From Gaiellasilicea sp963745775 (GTDB lineage Bacteria > Actinomycetota > Thermoleophilia > Gaiellales > Gaiellaceae), in assembly GCA_963745775.1 (NCBI GenBank), contig CAVUYY010000013.1:124001-188000 (forward strand): 64,000 nt of DNA, given 5' to 3'. The position numbers were made by a program, and so were the translations under genes. The notes below the pieces were generated by a model. The model made no database searches. It was not told the DNA's origin and saw only the letters and a program-made list of their open reading frames with translations. This document shows positions 46,136 through 54,394 of the stretch, piece by piece; position 1 is the stretch's first letter, and each line of letters starts with the position of its first letter.

Positions 46136-46786
46136 GTGGAGCTGCCCGCGGCGTGGATCGCTGCGGTCGCAGCTGTGACCGCACCCGGGTCGGCGAGCTC
46201 GCTGATCGAGGCCCGCGGGCTCGAGAAGCGCTACGGGCCCAAGCGGGCGCTGCGGGCGGTCGATCTCGAGGTCGAGCGAACCGGCTTCCTGGTCGTGACC
46301 GGCGCGAACGGGACCGGGAAGACGACGCTGCTCCGGCTCCTCGCGGGACTGGCGACCCCTTCGCGCGGAACGCTCACGGTTCGTGCCGATCGGCACGAGC
46401 TTGGCTATCTCGGGCACGAGGGCTTTCTCTATCGCGAGCTGACCGCGGCCGAGAACCTCGACCTCTACGGTCGGCTCTACCACGTTCCGGAGCGACGCGA
46501 GCGCATCGGGATGCTGCTCGAGCGCTTCGGCCTCTGGGACGCCCGCGGCGAGCGTGCCGGCGCCTATTCGCGCGGGATGCTCCAGCGCCTCGCGCTCTGT
46601 CGCACGCTCCTCCACGAGCCTGCTCTGCTCGTCCTCGACGAGCCGTTCACGGCGCTCGACGCAGAAGGAGCGGATTTGCTCGACGGGCAGCTCGCCGAGC
46701 TCAACGGAGTGCGGACGATCGTGCTCTCGACGCACGATCCCGAACGGGTCTCGGCGCTTGCGACAGCTCGGCTGGCGCTCGCGTGA
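46136..46786 (+). CDS. ccmA: Cytochrome c maturation/heme export ABC transporter ATPase (CcmA-like)
   Basis: 216 residues. Walker A GANGTGKTTLLRLLAG, signature YSRGMLQRLALCRTLL and Walker B LLVLDEPFTALDAEG give a complete ABC ATPase; it partners CcmB to drive heme delivery for cytochrome c assembly. The first 20 residues are Ala-rich and may not be real; a start closer to SLIEARGLEKRYG is possible. It begins the run that continues to hemD. Confidence 0.88.
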   Translation: MELPAAWIAAVAAVTAPGSASSLIEARGLEKRYGPKRALRAVDLEVERTGFLVVTGANGTGKTTLLRLLAGLATPSRGTLTVRADRHELGYLGHEGFLYRELTAAENLDLYGRLYHVPERRERIGMLLERFGLWDARGERAGAYSRGMLQRLALCRTLLHEPALLVLDEPFTALDAEGADLLDGQLAELNGVRTIVLSTHDPERVSALATARLALA

Positions 46787-47421
46787 GCTATCTCGCCGAC
46801 GTCGCGACGCTCGCCCGCAAGGATCTGCGACTCGAGCTCCGCGCGCGGGACACGTTGCCGGCGATGCTCCTGTTCGTCGTCTCGACGCTCGTCGTCTTCC
46901 ACTTCGCGCTGCCCGAGGGCGCCGACGAGGTTGCGGCGCAGGGCCTGCTCTGGGTGGCGCTCCTCTTCACGGCCCTGCTGGGACTCGCGCGGGCGTGGGC
47001 GCCCGAGCGCGAGAGCGGCGCGCTCGAAGGGCTCGTGCTCGCGCCGTGCGACCGCAGTGCGATCTGGCTCGGCAAGGCGGCGGCCGTCTTCGTGTTCCTC
47101 GCGGCTGTCGAGCTCGTGGCTCTGCCTGCGTTCGCGCTCTTCTTCGGCTCGGTCGATGCGGCCACGATCGTCGGCGTCGTCCTCGCGAGTGTGGGAATCT
47201 GCGCGGTCGGCACGCTGCTCGCCGCGATGGCCGCTGCGAGCCGGACCCGCGAGCTCGTGCTCCCGCTCCTCTTCCTGCCCCTCGCGATCCCGCTCGTCGT
47301 CGGCGGCGTCGGCGCCAGCATCTCGCCGGATTCGGGCCGCTACCTGGCCTTTCTCGCGCTGTACGACGCGATCTTCTCGATACTGTGCTGGGCGTCCTTT
47401 GAGTACGTCGTCTCCGAATAG
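46783..47421 (+). CDS. ccmB: Heme exporter permease (CcmB-like)
   Basis: 212 residues with six transmembrane helices. LARKDLRLELRARDTLPAML at the N-terminus and LLFLPLAIPLVVGGV near the C-terminus are typical of CcmB. The GTG at 46783 overlaps the ccmA stop (GTGA). Confidence 0.88.
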   Translation: MSYLADVATLARKDLRLELRARDTLPAMLLFVVSTLVVFHFALPEGADEVAAQGLLWVALLFTALLGLARAWAPERESGALEGLVLAPCDRSAIWLGKAAAVFVFLAAVELVALPAFALFFGSVDAATIVGVVLASVGICAVGTLLAAMAAASRTRELVLPLLFLPLAIPLVVGGVGASISPDSGRYLAFLALYDAIFSILCWASFEYVVSE

Positions 47422-48103
47422 CCTCGCGCCGAAGAGCGCTGTCCCGGTGCTCGCTGCGCTTGCGGCGGCGCTGATGGGGATCGCGATCGTGTTCGCCTTC
47501 TTCGTGGCGCCGGAGGACGCCGACCAGGGGATCTCGCAGCGGATCTTCTACTTCCACGTCCCGATCGCGCTGACCGCCTACGCCGCATTCGGCTGGGGCG
47601 CCTTCAAGGGTCTGCTCCTGCTCTGGCGGAAGGAGGAGCGCTACGACCTCGAGAGCTACGTCGCGATCCATCAGGGCACGATCTTCGGCTCGCTGACGCT
47701 GCTCACCGGCTCGATCTGGGCGAAGGCCTCGTGGGGCCACTGGTGGCTCTGGAGCGAGAACCAGCTCGTTCTCTTCCTCGTCCTCTTCCTCTTCTACTCG
47801 GCCTACTTCATGCTCCGCTTCTCGATCGAGGAGGGGCCTCGGCGTGCGAACATCTCGGCCGTCTACGCGCTTTTCGGGGTTGTCCTGATCCCCGTCAGCT
47901 TCCTGGCGATCCGACTGGCGGAGAACATCATCCACCCGACCGTGTTCACGCGCGACGGCCCTCAGATGAGCGGCGTCATGTTCCTCACCTTCTGCATCGC
48001 CTGGGTGGCGATGTCGGTGCTCGCCTACACGCTGTACCGGCTCGAGTTGCTCGGCAAGCGGCTCGACTCGAACCTGCGCGAGCTGCGCGAGGCGCTGACA
48101 TGA
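47399..48103 (+). CDS. ccmC: Heme exporter/heme-handling protein (CcmC-like)
   Basis: Membrane protein that holds heme and passes it on. The tryptophan-rich heme motif is WGHWWLWSENQ, between helices carrying IFYFHVPIALTAY and AIHQGTIFGSLTLLTGSIWA with the His ligands. The TTG at 47399, which overlaps the end of ccmB by 23 bases, gives 234 residues and keeps the first helix; later GTG or ATG codons would cut it. The TGA overlaps the mini-ORF start. Confidence 0.88.
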   Translation: MSTSSPNSLAPKSAVPVLAALAAALMGIAIVFAFFVAPEDADQGISQRIFYFHVPIALTAYAAFGWGAFKGLLLLWRKEERYDLESYVAIHQGTIFGSLTLLTGSIWAKASWGHWWLWSENQLVLFLVLFLFYSAYFMLRFSIEEGPRRANISAVYALFGVVLIPVSFLAIRLAENIIHPTVFTRDGPQMSGVMFLTFCIAWVAMSVLAYTLYRLELLGKRLDSNLRELREALT

Positions 48104-48129
48104 GTGTCCGACCGGAGGTCGGCCGATGA
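48100..48129 (+). CDS. 9-codon mini-ORF bridging ccmC and ccmD
   Basis: It reads MSVRPEVGR. Its ATG overlaps the ccmC TGA (ATGA at 48100-48103) and its TGA overlaps the ccmD ATG (ATGA at 48126-48129). It contains a small inverted repeat (CGACC-GGA-GGTCG). The geometry is the same as in the fabH-fabD mini-ORF. Expression is inferred only from the overlaps. Confidence 0.4.
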   Translation: MSVRPEVGR

Positions 48130-48278
48130 GTCAAGCCGAGTACGTGGCGGCCGCGTACGGCGTCGTCTTCGTCGCGCTCCTCGTCTACGTCGCGATCATC
48201 GCGGCGAAGCTCGCCCGGCTCGAACGGGAGACGGCGGCGCTCGCCGAGCTCGCGCGGAACCGCCGGGCCGATGTCTGA
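48126..48278 (+). CDS. ccmD: CcmD-like small membrane protein
   Basis: 50 residues starting MSQAEYVAAAYGVVFVALLV: one transmembrane helix with the Tyr/Ala-rich entry typical of CcmD, then a charged cytosolic tail (KLARLERETAALAEL). CcmD holds CcmE near CcmABC in system I. It overlaps the next gene by 8 bases. No ccmE is visible in this window. Confidence 0.75.
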   Translation: MSQAEYVAAAYGVVFVALLVYVAIIAAKLARLERETAALAELARNRRADV

Positions 48279-49041
48279 GCTCCTCGTCGTCCCGGCCCTG
48301 CTCGCCTACGGCGAGGCGGCGTTCGCGTACGCGGGCGAGCTGCGCGGGCCCGGGCTCGCGGGGCGGCTCGCGACGTGGGGCGTCCGGCTCGGCTGGCTGG
48401 CGCAGACCGCGCTCCTCGTCGGCCAGGCCGCCTCAGCCGACGGGTTTCCCTGGGGAACCTGGGCGGGCGCGCTCAACCTCTTCGTCTGGCTCGTCGTCGG
48501 CGCCTACCTGATCTGGGGCTGCCGCCCGCGCTACCGGCTGCTCGGCCTTGCAGTCATGCCGATCGCGGCCGTCCTGTTCGCGCTGGCCTGGGTGGGCGGG
48601 GGAACGGGGCTCGAGCAGGGAGACGACTCGGGGATCGTGCTCGCGATCCACGTCGGCCTGATGCTCGCCGGCTTCGCGAGCCTCACTCTGGCGGCGGGTA
48701 TGGCCGCTCTCTACGTCTGGCAGGAGCGACGGCTGAAGCGCCACGCGCGTCGGGTCCTTCGCGTGAGCGTGCCGCCGCTGGATGCGCTCGACCGGCTCGC
48801 CGCCCGCGGCGTCCTGGCCGGGCTCGCGCTCCTCGCATTCGGCATCGCTGTCGGCGCCTCGCGATTCGAGCGGGGCGATCTCGATGCCGCGATGATCGTC
48901 ACGTTCGCGATCCTGGTCGTCTACGGCGCGCTGCTCGTGCTCCGCCACGAAGGCTGGCGCGGTCGGCGCGCCGCACTCCTCAACCTCGGGGGGTTCGCGC
49001 TCGTCGCGATCGTGCTTCCTCTCACCCACTTCGCGCAATGA
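48271..49041 (+). CDS. HemX/CcsA-like cytochrome c assembly protein
   Basis: 256 residues, about eight transmembrane helices. It belongs to the CcsA/ResC/HemX fold: GTWAGALNLFVWLVVGAYLIW, a conserved His in AIHVGLMLAGFASLTLAAG, and a C-terminal HFAQ. A HemX-like gene directly before hemA is a well-known arrangement, and HemX can influence HemA level (family knowledge). The stop overlaps hemA (ATGA). Confidence 0.82.
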   Translation: MSELLVVPALLAYGEAAFAYAGELRGPGLAGRLATWGVRLGWLAQTALLVGQAASADGFPWGTWAGALNLFVWLVVGAYLIWGCRPRYRLLGLAVMPIAAVLFALAWVGGGTGLEQGDDSGIVLAIHVGLMLAGFASLTLAAGMAALYVWQERRLKRHARRVLRVSVPPLDALDRLAARGVLAGLALLAFGIAVGASRFERGDLDAAMIVTFAILVVYGALLVLRHEGWRGRRAALLNLGGFALVAIVLPLTHFAQ

Positions 49042-50276
49042 GACTGACTCTCGTCGGCGTCTCGCACCACCGCGCTCCGATCGAGCTTCGCGAGCGGGTC
49101 GCTCTCGACTCCGACGCCGCGTCGGCACTTGCCGCGCGGCTCGGGCACGAGGCGGTCGTGCTCTCGACCTGCAATCGCACCGAGCTCTATCTCGCTCGAC
49201 CCGAGGCTGGAGAGGAGCTCGCCGTGGCGACGCTGACCGACCTCGCGGGGGATCGGGCCGAGGAGCTCGGCGCCGTCCTGTACCGGCTCGGCGATGAGGC
49301 AGCTGCGCTGCATCTCTTCCGCGTCGCCGCCGGCCTCGACTCGCTCGTGCCGGGCGAGGGCGAGATCCTGGGTCAGGTGCGGAGCGCCTTCGAGGCCGGC
49401 ACGACCGGGCCGTTCCTCGACCGGCTGTTCAGGCAGGCGCTGCACGCGGGCCGGCGAGTTCGCGTCGAGACCGCGATCGGCGAGAGCCCGGCCTCGGTTC
49501 CGGCTGCCGGAGCGGCACTCGCCCAGCAGGTGTTCGAGAACCTCGACGAGAAGCGGGTGCTCCTGCTCGGAGCGGGCAAGATGAGCGAGCTGACGGCCCG
49601 CAATCTCCGCTCGCGTGGCGCACGTGTCGCAGCGGTCGCAAACCGAACGCTCGAGCACGCGCAGGAGCTCGCCGACACGCTCGGAGCGCGCGCGCTCGGG
49701 CTGGACGATCTCGGCGACGAGCTCGCGGCAGCCGACGTCGTGGTTGCCTCGACCAGCTCGCGCGAGCCGATCGTCCGCAAGTCGGATCTTGCCGCCGTAC
49801 TGCGGGCAAGGCGCGGTCGCCCGCTCCTGCTCGTCGATCTTGCCGTGCCGCGCGATCTCGATCCGGCGATCAACGAGCTCGACAACTGCTTCCTCTACGA
49901 CATCGACGATCTCGAAGCCGTTGTCGCCGAGACGATCACCGGGCGGCGGACAGAGGCCGCCCGCGCCGAGCAGCTCGTCGCAGCCGAGGGCGATCGCTTC
50001 CGCCGCTGGCAGGCGTCGCTCGATGTCGTCCCGACGATCGCTTCCCTCCGCGCGCTCGTCGAGGAGATCCGCGACAGCGAGCTCGAGCGAGCCGGCTCCA
50101 GGCTCTCCGAGAGCGAGCGGCGGCACGTCGAATCGATCACGTCGCAGATCCTGGCCAAGCTCCTCCACCTCCCGACGATCCGGATGAAGGAGGCGGCCGC
50201 GGCGGCCGATGGGGTGGTCTATGCTGACGTCGTGAGGCATCTTTTCGGCTTGGGTGAGGAGGAGCGACGGGCATGA
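49038..50276 (+). CDS. hemA: Glutamyl-tRNA reductase
   Basis: First committed step of C5-route tetrapyrrole synthesis: Glu-tRNA to glutamate-1-semialdehyde. 412 residues. The catalytic Cys is in VVLSTCNRTELYLA, with GVSHHRAPIELRER before it; then GLDSLVPGEGEILGQV, the NADPH domain VLLLGAGKMSELTARNL, and a C-terminal dimerisation helix. The ATG at 49038 overlaps the upstream gene. Confidence 0.96.
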   Translation: MRLTLVGVSHHRAPIELRERVALDSDAASALAARLGHEAVVLSTCNRTELYLARPEAGEELAVATLTDLAGDRAEELGAVLYRLGDEAAALHLFRVAAGLDSLVPGEGEILGQVRSAFEAGTTGPFLDRLFRQALHAGRRVRVETAIGESPASVPAAGAALAQQVFENLDEKRVLLLGAGKMSELTARNLRSRGARVAAVANRTLEHAQELADTLGARALGLDDLGDELAAADVVVASTSSREPIVRKSDLAAVLRARRGRPLLLVDLAVPRDLDPAINELDNCFLYDIDDLEAVVAETITGRRTEAARAEQLVAAEGDRFRRWQASLDVVPTIASLRALVEEIRDSELERAGSRLSESERRHVESITSQILAKLLHLPTIRMKEAAAAADGVVYADVVRHLFGLGEEERRA

Positions 50277-50393
50277 CGACGCGATTTGTCACCGGCCGGC
50301 CGCTGCCGCTCCAGGCACCAACCGCGTTCGTCCGGATCAGGCCGACCACCGCCCGCGCGTGTGGCGAGTCGAGGCCGAGTACCCGCCGCCGCT

Positions 50394-51233
50394 GTGCTCA
50401 TCCGCGTCGGGTCTCGCGGCAGTAGGCTCGCGCTCACCCAGGCGGAGCGTGCCGCCGCGGCGCTGCGCGGACCGCCGGGTGGTGGACAAGGGATCGAGAT
50501 CGCGCTCGTCCCGATCACGACCGCGGGCGACCGCGACCGGACGAAGCCGTTCGGGCAGATCGGCGAGCGCGGCGTCTTCGTCAAGGAGCTCGAGGAAGCC
50601 TTGCTCGCGGGTCGGATCGACGTGGCCGTCCACTCGGCCAAGGACATGACCTCGACCGATACCGAAGGCCTTGCCGTCGGGGCCTATCCGGCGCGCGAGG
50701 ACCCCCGCGACGCTCTCTGCGGCGCCCTGCGTCTTCGGCCGGGAATGCGGATCGGAACAGCCTCCGTTCGCCGGCGGGCGCAGCTCCTGGCGCTCGAGCC
50801 GACTCTCTCGATCGAGCCTCTGCGGGGGAACATCGACACTCGCTTGCGGAAGCGCGGCGAGCGCGGACTCGACGCGGTGATGCTTGCCGCCTGTGGACTC
50901 GACCGACTCGGGCTCGGGAGTGAGATCGGTCACCGGTTCGATCCGGGCGAGCTGCTTCCGGAGGCGGGTCAGGGAGCGCTCGCGCTTCAGGTCCGGGCCG
51001 GCGAGGAGCAACTCGTCGCGCGCGCGGACGACGAGGAGACCCGCCGCCGTGTCGAGGCGGAGCGGCGTTGCGTCGCGCTCGTCGGCGGCGGCTGCCTCGC
51101 GCCGGTTGCGGCCTATCACGACGGCGACACCCTGACCGCACTTGTGGCCGACGAGGACGGAGCCTGGATCGAGCGCCGTAGCGGGAGCGAGGCCGAGGCG
51201 ATCGCAGCCGAGCTGCTGGCCGCCGTGCGGTGA
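50394..51233 (+). CDS. hemC: Porphobilinogen deaminase
   Basis: Builds hydroxymethylbilane from four porphobilinogens. 279 residues from the GTG at 50394 (VLIRVGSRGSRLALTQAE). Signatures: FVKELEEALLAGRIDVAVHSAKDM, GTASVRRRAQLLALEP, RGNIDTRLRKRGE, and the dipyrromethane-attachment Cys in ALVGGGCLAPVAA. It is a little short at the C-terminus. The 117 bases between hemA and this start are covered by a 50-codon frame opening as ATGA on the hemA stop (50273-50425). That frame is either another coupling ORF or an N-terminal remnant. Confidence 0.93.
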   Translation: MLIRVGSRGSRLALTQAERAAAALRGPPGGGQGIEIALVPITTAGDRDRTKPFGQIGERGVFVKELEEALLAGRIDVAVHSAKDMTSTDTEGLAVGAYPAREDPRDALCGALRLRPGMRIGTASVRRRAQLLALEPTLSIEPLRGNIDTRLRKRGERGLDAVMLAACGLDRLGLGSEIGHRFDPGELLPEAGQGALALQVRAGEEQLVARADDEETRRRVEAERRCVALVGGGCLAPVAAYHDGDTLTALVADEDGAWIERRSGSEAEAIAAELLAAVR

Positions 51234-51856
51234 GGATCCTCGTCACCCGGCCGCGGGGCCAGGAGGCGGAGCTCGTGCGCCGGCTCGAGCGGCTCGGCCA
51301 CGAGCCGATCGTCTGTCCGCTGATCGAGATCGAGCCGCTCGGGAGCGAGTCGATCGACGTTTCCGGCTACGACTGGGTGATCGTCACGAGCGTCAACGGA
51401 GCGCGCGAGCTCCGGCGGCGGCTCCACGGAGCACCTGCGCGGGTCGCCGCGATCGGCGCGGCGACGGCCGAGGCGTTCGGAGGCGCCGACCTCGTGCCGG
51501 CCGTCTCGACGCAGGAGGGCCTGCTCGCGGAGCTGCCACGGCCCGCCGGGCGCGTGCTCTTCGCAGGCGCGGAGGGGGCGCGCCGACTGCTCGCGGACGA
51601 GCTCGACGCAGATGTGGTGACGCTCTACAGGACGCGCGAGCTCGTTCCGGACGAGCTTCCCGAGGCCGAGCTCGCCGTGCTCGCGTCGGCGTCGGCGGCG
51701 CGAGCCTTCGGGCGCGCCGGATCGGCGATCCCGGCGGTCTCGATCGGCCCGGAGACGACGGCGGCAGCCCGCTCGGCAGGGGTGGAGGTCGCCGCAGAGG
51801 CGGCGTCGCACGACCTCGACGGGCTCGTCGCGGCGATCGTCTCGGCCTCGCGTTAA
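51230..51856 (+). CDS. hemD: Uroporphyrinogen-III synthase
   Basis: Cyclises and inverts ring D of hydroxymethylbilane. 208 residues, a compact member. RILVTRPRGQEAELVRRLERLGHEP at the start, YDWVIVTSVNGAREL and the C-terminal SIGPETTAAARSAGVEV are family blocks; overall conservation of HemD is low, but position after hemC settles it. The GTG overlaps the hemC stop. Confidence 0.9.
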   Translation: MRILVTRPRGQEAELVRRLERLGHEPIVCPLIEIEPLGSESIDVSGYDWVIVTSVNGARELRRRLHGAPARVAAIGAATAEAFGGADLVPAVSTQEGLLAELPRPAGRVLFAGAEGARRLLADELDADVVTLYRTRELVPDELPEAELAVLASASAARAFGRAGSAIPAVSIGPETTAAARSAGVEVAAEAASHDLDGLVAAIVSASR

Positions 51857-51866
51857 CCTCACCGTC

Positions 51867-52685
51867 GTGGCATCTCCCCGCGCGTTCGTGACGTTCCTGA
51901 GCGACTTCGGGCTCCAGGACGACTTCGTCGGCACGTGTCACGGCGTGATCAAGCGAATCGCGCCGGATGCGGAGATCATCGACATCACCCACGGGATCCC
52001 GCGCCACGAGATCCTCCAGGGAGCGCTCGTGCTCGCGAATACCGTCCCCTACATGCCCGTCGGCGTTCATCTGGCAGTCGTCGATCCCGGCGTCGGCAGC
52101 CAGCGGCGGGCGCTCGCGCTTCGAGACGGGGACGGCCGCCTCTACGTCGGGCCCGACAACGGGCTCCTCGTTCCCGCCGCGACGCGCGCGGGGATCGCGG
52201 CGGCGCACGAGCTCGCGAATCCCGAGTACGCGCTCGACTCGGTCTCGCGCACGTTTCACGGGCGTGACCTGTTCTCGCCCGCCGCAGCGCATCTCGCGCT
52301 CGGAGTGGCGCTCGACGAGCTCGGGCCGCCGATCGCGGTGGACGCGCTCGTCCGGCTCGACCTGCCCGAGCCCGAGATCGGGCAGACCCGCATCGGTGCG
52401 TCGATTCTCTACGTGGACAGCTTCGGCAACATCGCGCTCAACCTGACACGGGAGCACGCCACCGGGGCTGGAATCGCGCCGGGGATGCAGGTCGAGCTCG
52501 AGCTCGCCGGCGAGCGCGTGTTCGCGACCGCCGCCCGCACGTTCGCCGACGCTCGTCCGGGCGACATCATCCTCTACGAGGACAGCTACCGGAACATGTC
52601 GCTCGCGATCAGCGGCGGCAGCGCTGCCGAGATGTTGCACGCGCGAGCCGGTCAGTCGCTGCGGATCAACGTCCTCCAGCCGTAG
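51867..52685 (+). CDS. SAM hydroxide adenosyltransferase/SAM hydrolase (DUF62)
   Basis: 272 residues. VTFLSDFGLQDDFVGTCHGV, IIDITHGIPRH, VVDPGVGS and YVGPDNGLL carry the conserved Asp-Arg-His catalytic set of the family that hydrolyses S-adenosylmethionine to adenosine and methionine; SRTFHGRDLFSPAAAHLA is the next signature. It is related to fluorinases, but lacks the chloride/fluoride loop as far as I can judge. A TAACCT hexamer ends 7 bases before the GTG, so it may have its own promoter. Confidence 0.9.
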   Translation: MASPRAFVTFLSDFGLQDDFVGTCHGVIKRIAPDAEIIDITHGIPRHEILQGALVLANTVPYMPVGVHLAVVDPGVGSQRRALALRDGDGRLYVGPDNGLLVPAATRAGIAAAHELANPEYALDSVSRTFHGRDLFSPAAAHLALGVALDELGPPIAVDALVRLDLPEPEIGQTRIGASILYVDSFGNIALNLTREHATGAGIAPGMQVELELAGERVFATAARTFADARPGDIILYEDSYRNMSLAISGGSAAEMLHARAGQSLRINVLQP

Positions 52686-52748
52686 GCGCCGCAGGCAGCG
52701 GTCGGGTCTGTCAGACTCGCCCGCACAAGGACGTTCGCGGCACGGTAT

Positions 52749-52785
52749 CACCGGCCCGGACGTCCTTTCTCTGTCCGGGCCCGTG
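52749..52785. terminator. Hairpin between the SAM hydrolase gene and tRNA-Phe
   Basis: GGCCCGGAC (52753-52761) and GTCCGGGCC (52773-52781) form a 9-bp stem around an 11-base loop; the stem extends outward with one mismatch. It lies between two convergent units, so it may stop both. There is no T-run. Confidence 0.45.
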
Positions 52786-52800
52786 GAACCGGACAGTCAG

Positions 52801-52873
52801 TGGCGAGAGCCGGACTTGAACCGGCGACACCACGGTTTTCAGCCGTGTGCTCTACCAACTGAGCTACCTCGCC
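52801..52873 (-). tRNA. tRNA-Phe (anticodon GAA)
   Basis: Cloverleaf on the minus strand: acceptor GGCGAGG/CTCGCC with discriminator A, D-arm GCTCAGTTGGTAGAGC, anticodon arm CACGGCTGAAAACCGTG (GAA), T-arm GCCGGTTCAAGTCCGGC. CCA is not encoded. Confidence 0.96.
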
Positions 52874-52960
52874 TAGCAGTCCAAGCGTAGCCGAGTCGAA
52901 CGCGATCGGGTCTCGAGCGGCACGGTTGCACGAACCATCCCTGGAGCTCCGTCCTGCGAG

Positions 52961-52966
52961 TAGGGT
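52961..52966 (+). promoter_or_regulatory. -10-like TAGGGT upstream of the arginase-family gene
   Basis: TAGGGT ends 8 bases before the GTG at 52975, matching the leaderless spacing seen elsewhere in the window. Confidence 0.35.
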
Positions 52967-52974
52967 CTGCGGCC

Positions 52975-53879
52975 GTGACGTCCAAGCAGGTGGCGATCAT
53001 CGGCGCCGCGCTCGACCTCGGCGCCGGCCGGCGAGGAGTCGACATGGGGCCTTCGGCGATCCGCTATGCGGGGGTCGAGGAGCGGTTGACGGGGCTCGGC
53101 TACACGTGTGTCGACTGGGGCAACGTCGAGACGGCGGTGCTCGAGGCGACCGCCGTGCAGGACGAGCGCGCGCGGTACCTGCCCGAGATCAAGGCCGCGT
53201 GCACGCACGTTGCCCGGCTGGTCGAGGTCGCGCTCGACGACGGTCAGCTTCCGCTCGTCCTCGGCGGCGACCACTCGATCGCGCTCGGCACGCTCGGCGG
53301 CCTCGCCCGCGCGCGCGGCACGACGGGCGGCGTGCTCTGGATCGACGCGCACGCGGACCTGAACACGCCCGAGACCTCGCCGAGCGGCAACGTGCACGGG
53401 ATGCCCCTGGCCGCCGCGCTCGGGATGGCGGGCGAGCTGTTCGCAGAGCAACGGCTGGACGATCCCGGCGGTGACCCCGGACCGGGTCGCGCTCGTGGGC
53501 GTCCGCTCGCTCGACGACGGCGAGCGGCGGCGGATCCGCGACCTCGGGCGTCCGGATCTACACGATGAGCGACGTCGACCGGATCGGGATCGAGCGAGCG
53601 GTTCGCGAGTCGCTGGCCCACATCGGCGGGCCCGGCTTCGTCCACGTCTCGCTCGACATGGACGCGCTCGATCCGGAGGTCGCGCCGGGAGTGGGCACTC
53701 CGGTCCGCGGCGGCCTCTCCTACCGCGAGGCGCACCTCGCGCTCGAGCTCGTCGCCGAGTCGGGGCTTGCGGGCTCGCTCGAGGTGGTCGAGGTGAATCC
53801 GATCCTCGATCGCGAGAACGCGACCGCACAGCTCGCCGTCGAGCTCGTGGCGAGCGCTCTCGGCAAGACGATCCTCTAG
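52975..53879 (+). CDS. Arginase-family (ureohydrolase) enzyme (two frameshifts)
   Basis: Manganese enzyme that releases urea from arginine or a related guanidino compound. N-terminal GAALDLGAGRRGVDMGPSAIR, metal motifs VLGGDHSIALGTLGG, WIDAHADLNTPETS and SLDMDALDPEVAPGVGTPV are complete across three frames. Shifts near 53455 (before TIPAVTPDRVALVG) and 53547 (one extra G before VRIYTMSDVDRIG) must be corrected. True arginase (rocF-like) is favoured by the N-terminus, but agmatinase cannot be excluded. It overlaps the end of the DUF1801 gene by 4 bases. Confidence 0.85.
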
Positions 53880-54349
53880 CGAACAGCCTTCTTCACGAGC
53901 GCGCCGAGCTTCTTCTCGTCGGCCGCGCTCAGCTCCTTCAGCGCGAAGGTCGTCGGCCACATCGTGCCCTGGTCGAGGTTCGCCGCGTCGTTGAAGCCGA
54001 ACGTCGCATATCTCGACGCTGAACTTCTCCGCGGCCTGGAAGAAGCAGACGACCTTGCCGTCCCTGGCGTACGCGGGCATCCCGTACCAGGTCTTCGGCC
54101 ACAGATCCGGCGCGGCGGCGGTGACGATCGCATGGAGCCGCTTGGCCATCGCCCGATCCGATCCCTTCATCGCGGCGATCGCCGCGAGCAGGTCGCGTTC
54201 GCCGTCCGCCCTGTTCTTGTTCGCGCGCGCTTCCGCTTTCAGCTCTTTCGCGCGCTCCTTCATTGCGGCCTTTTCCTCGTCCGAGAAGCCCCCGGACGTG
54301 CTTGTCCTTCGCGGTGGTGCCCTTGGCGGAGCTGCTTCGCTTCCGTCAT
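53876..54349 (-). CDS. DUF1801 (YdhG-like) protein (about three frameshifts)
   Basis: About 157 residues after correction, starting MTEAKQ at the ATG at 54349. A Lys/Glu-rich helical N-terminus (SDEEKAAMKERAKELKAEAR) is followed by the DUF1801 fold: WYGMPAYARDGKVVCFFQAA, then FGFNDAANLDQGTMWP in another frame (shift near 54015). Two further shifts lie near 54287 and 54325. Members of this fold have been linked to iron handling, but the role here is unknown. Confidence 0.7.
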
Positions 54350-54394
54350 TGCAGGTTTCCTCCCTCGTGACCTCTGACAGGGACGAGCTTCATG

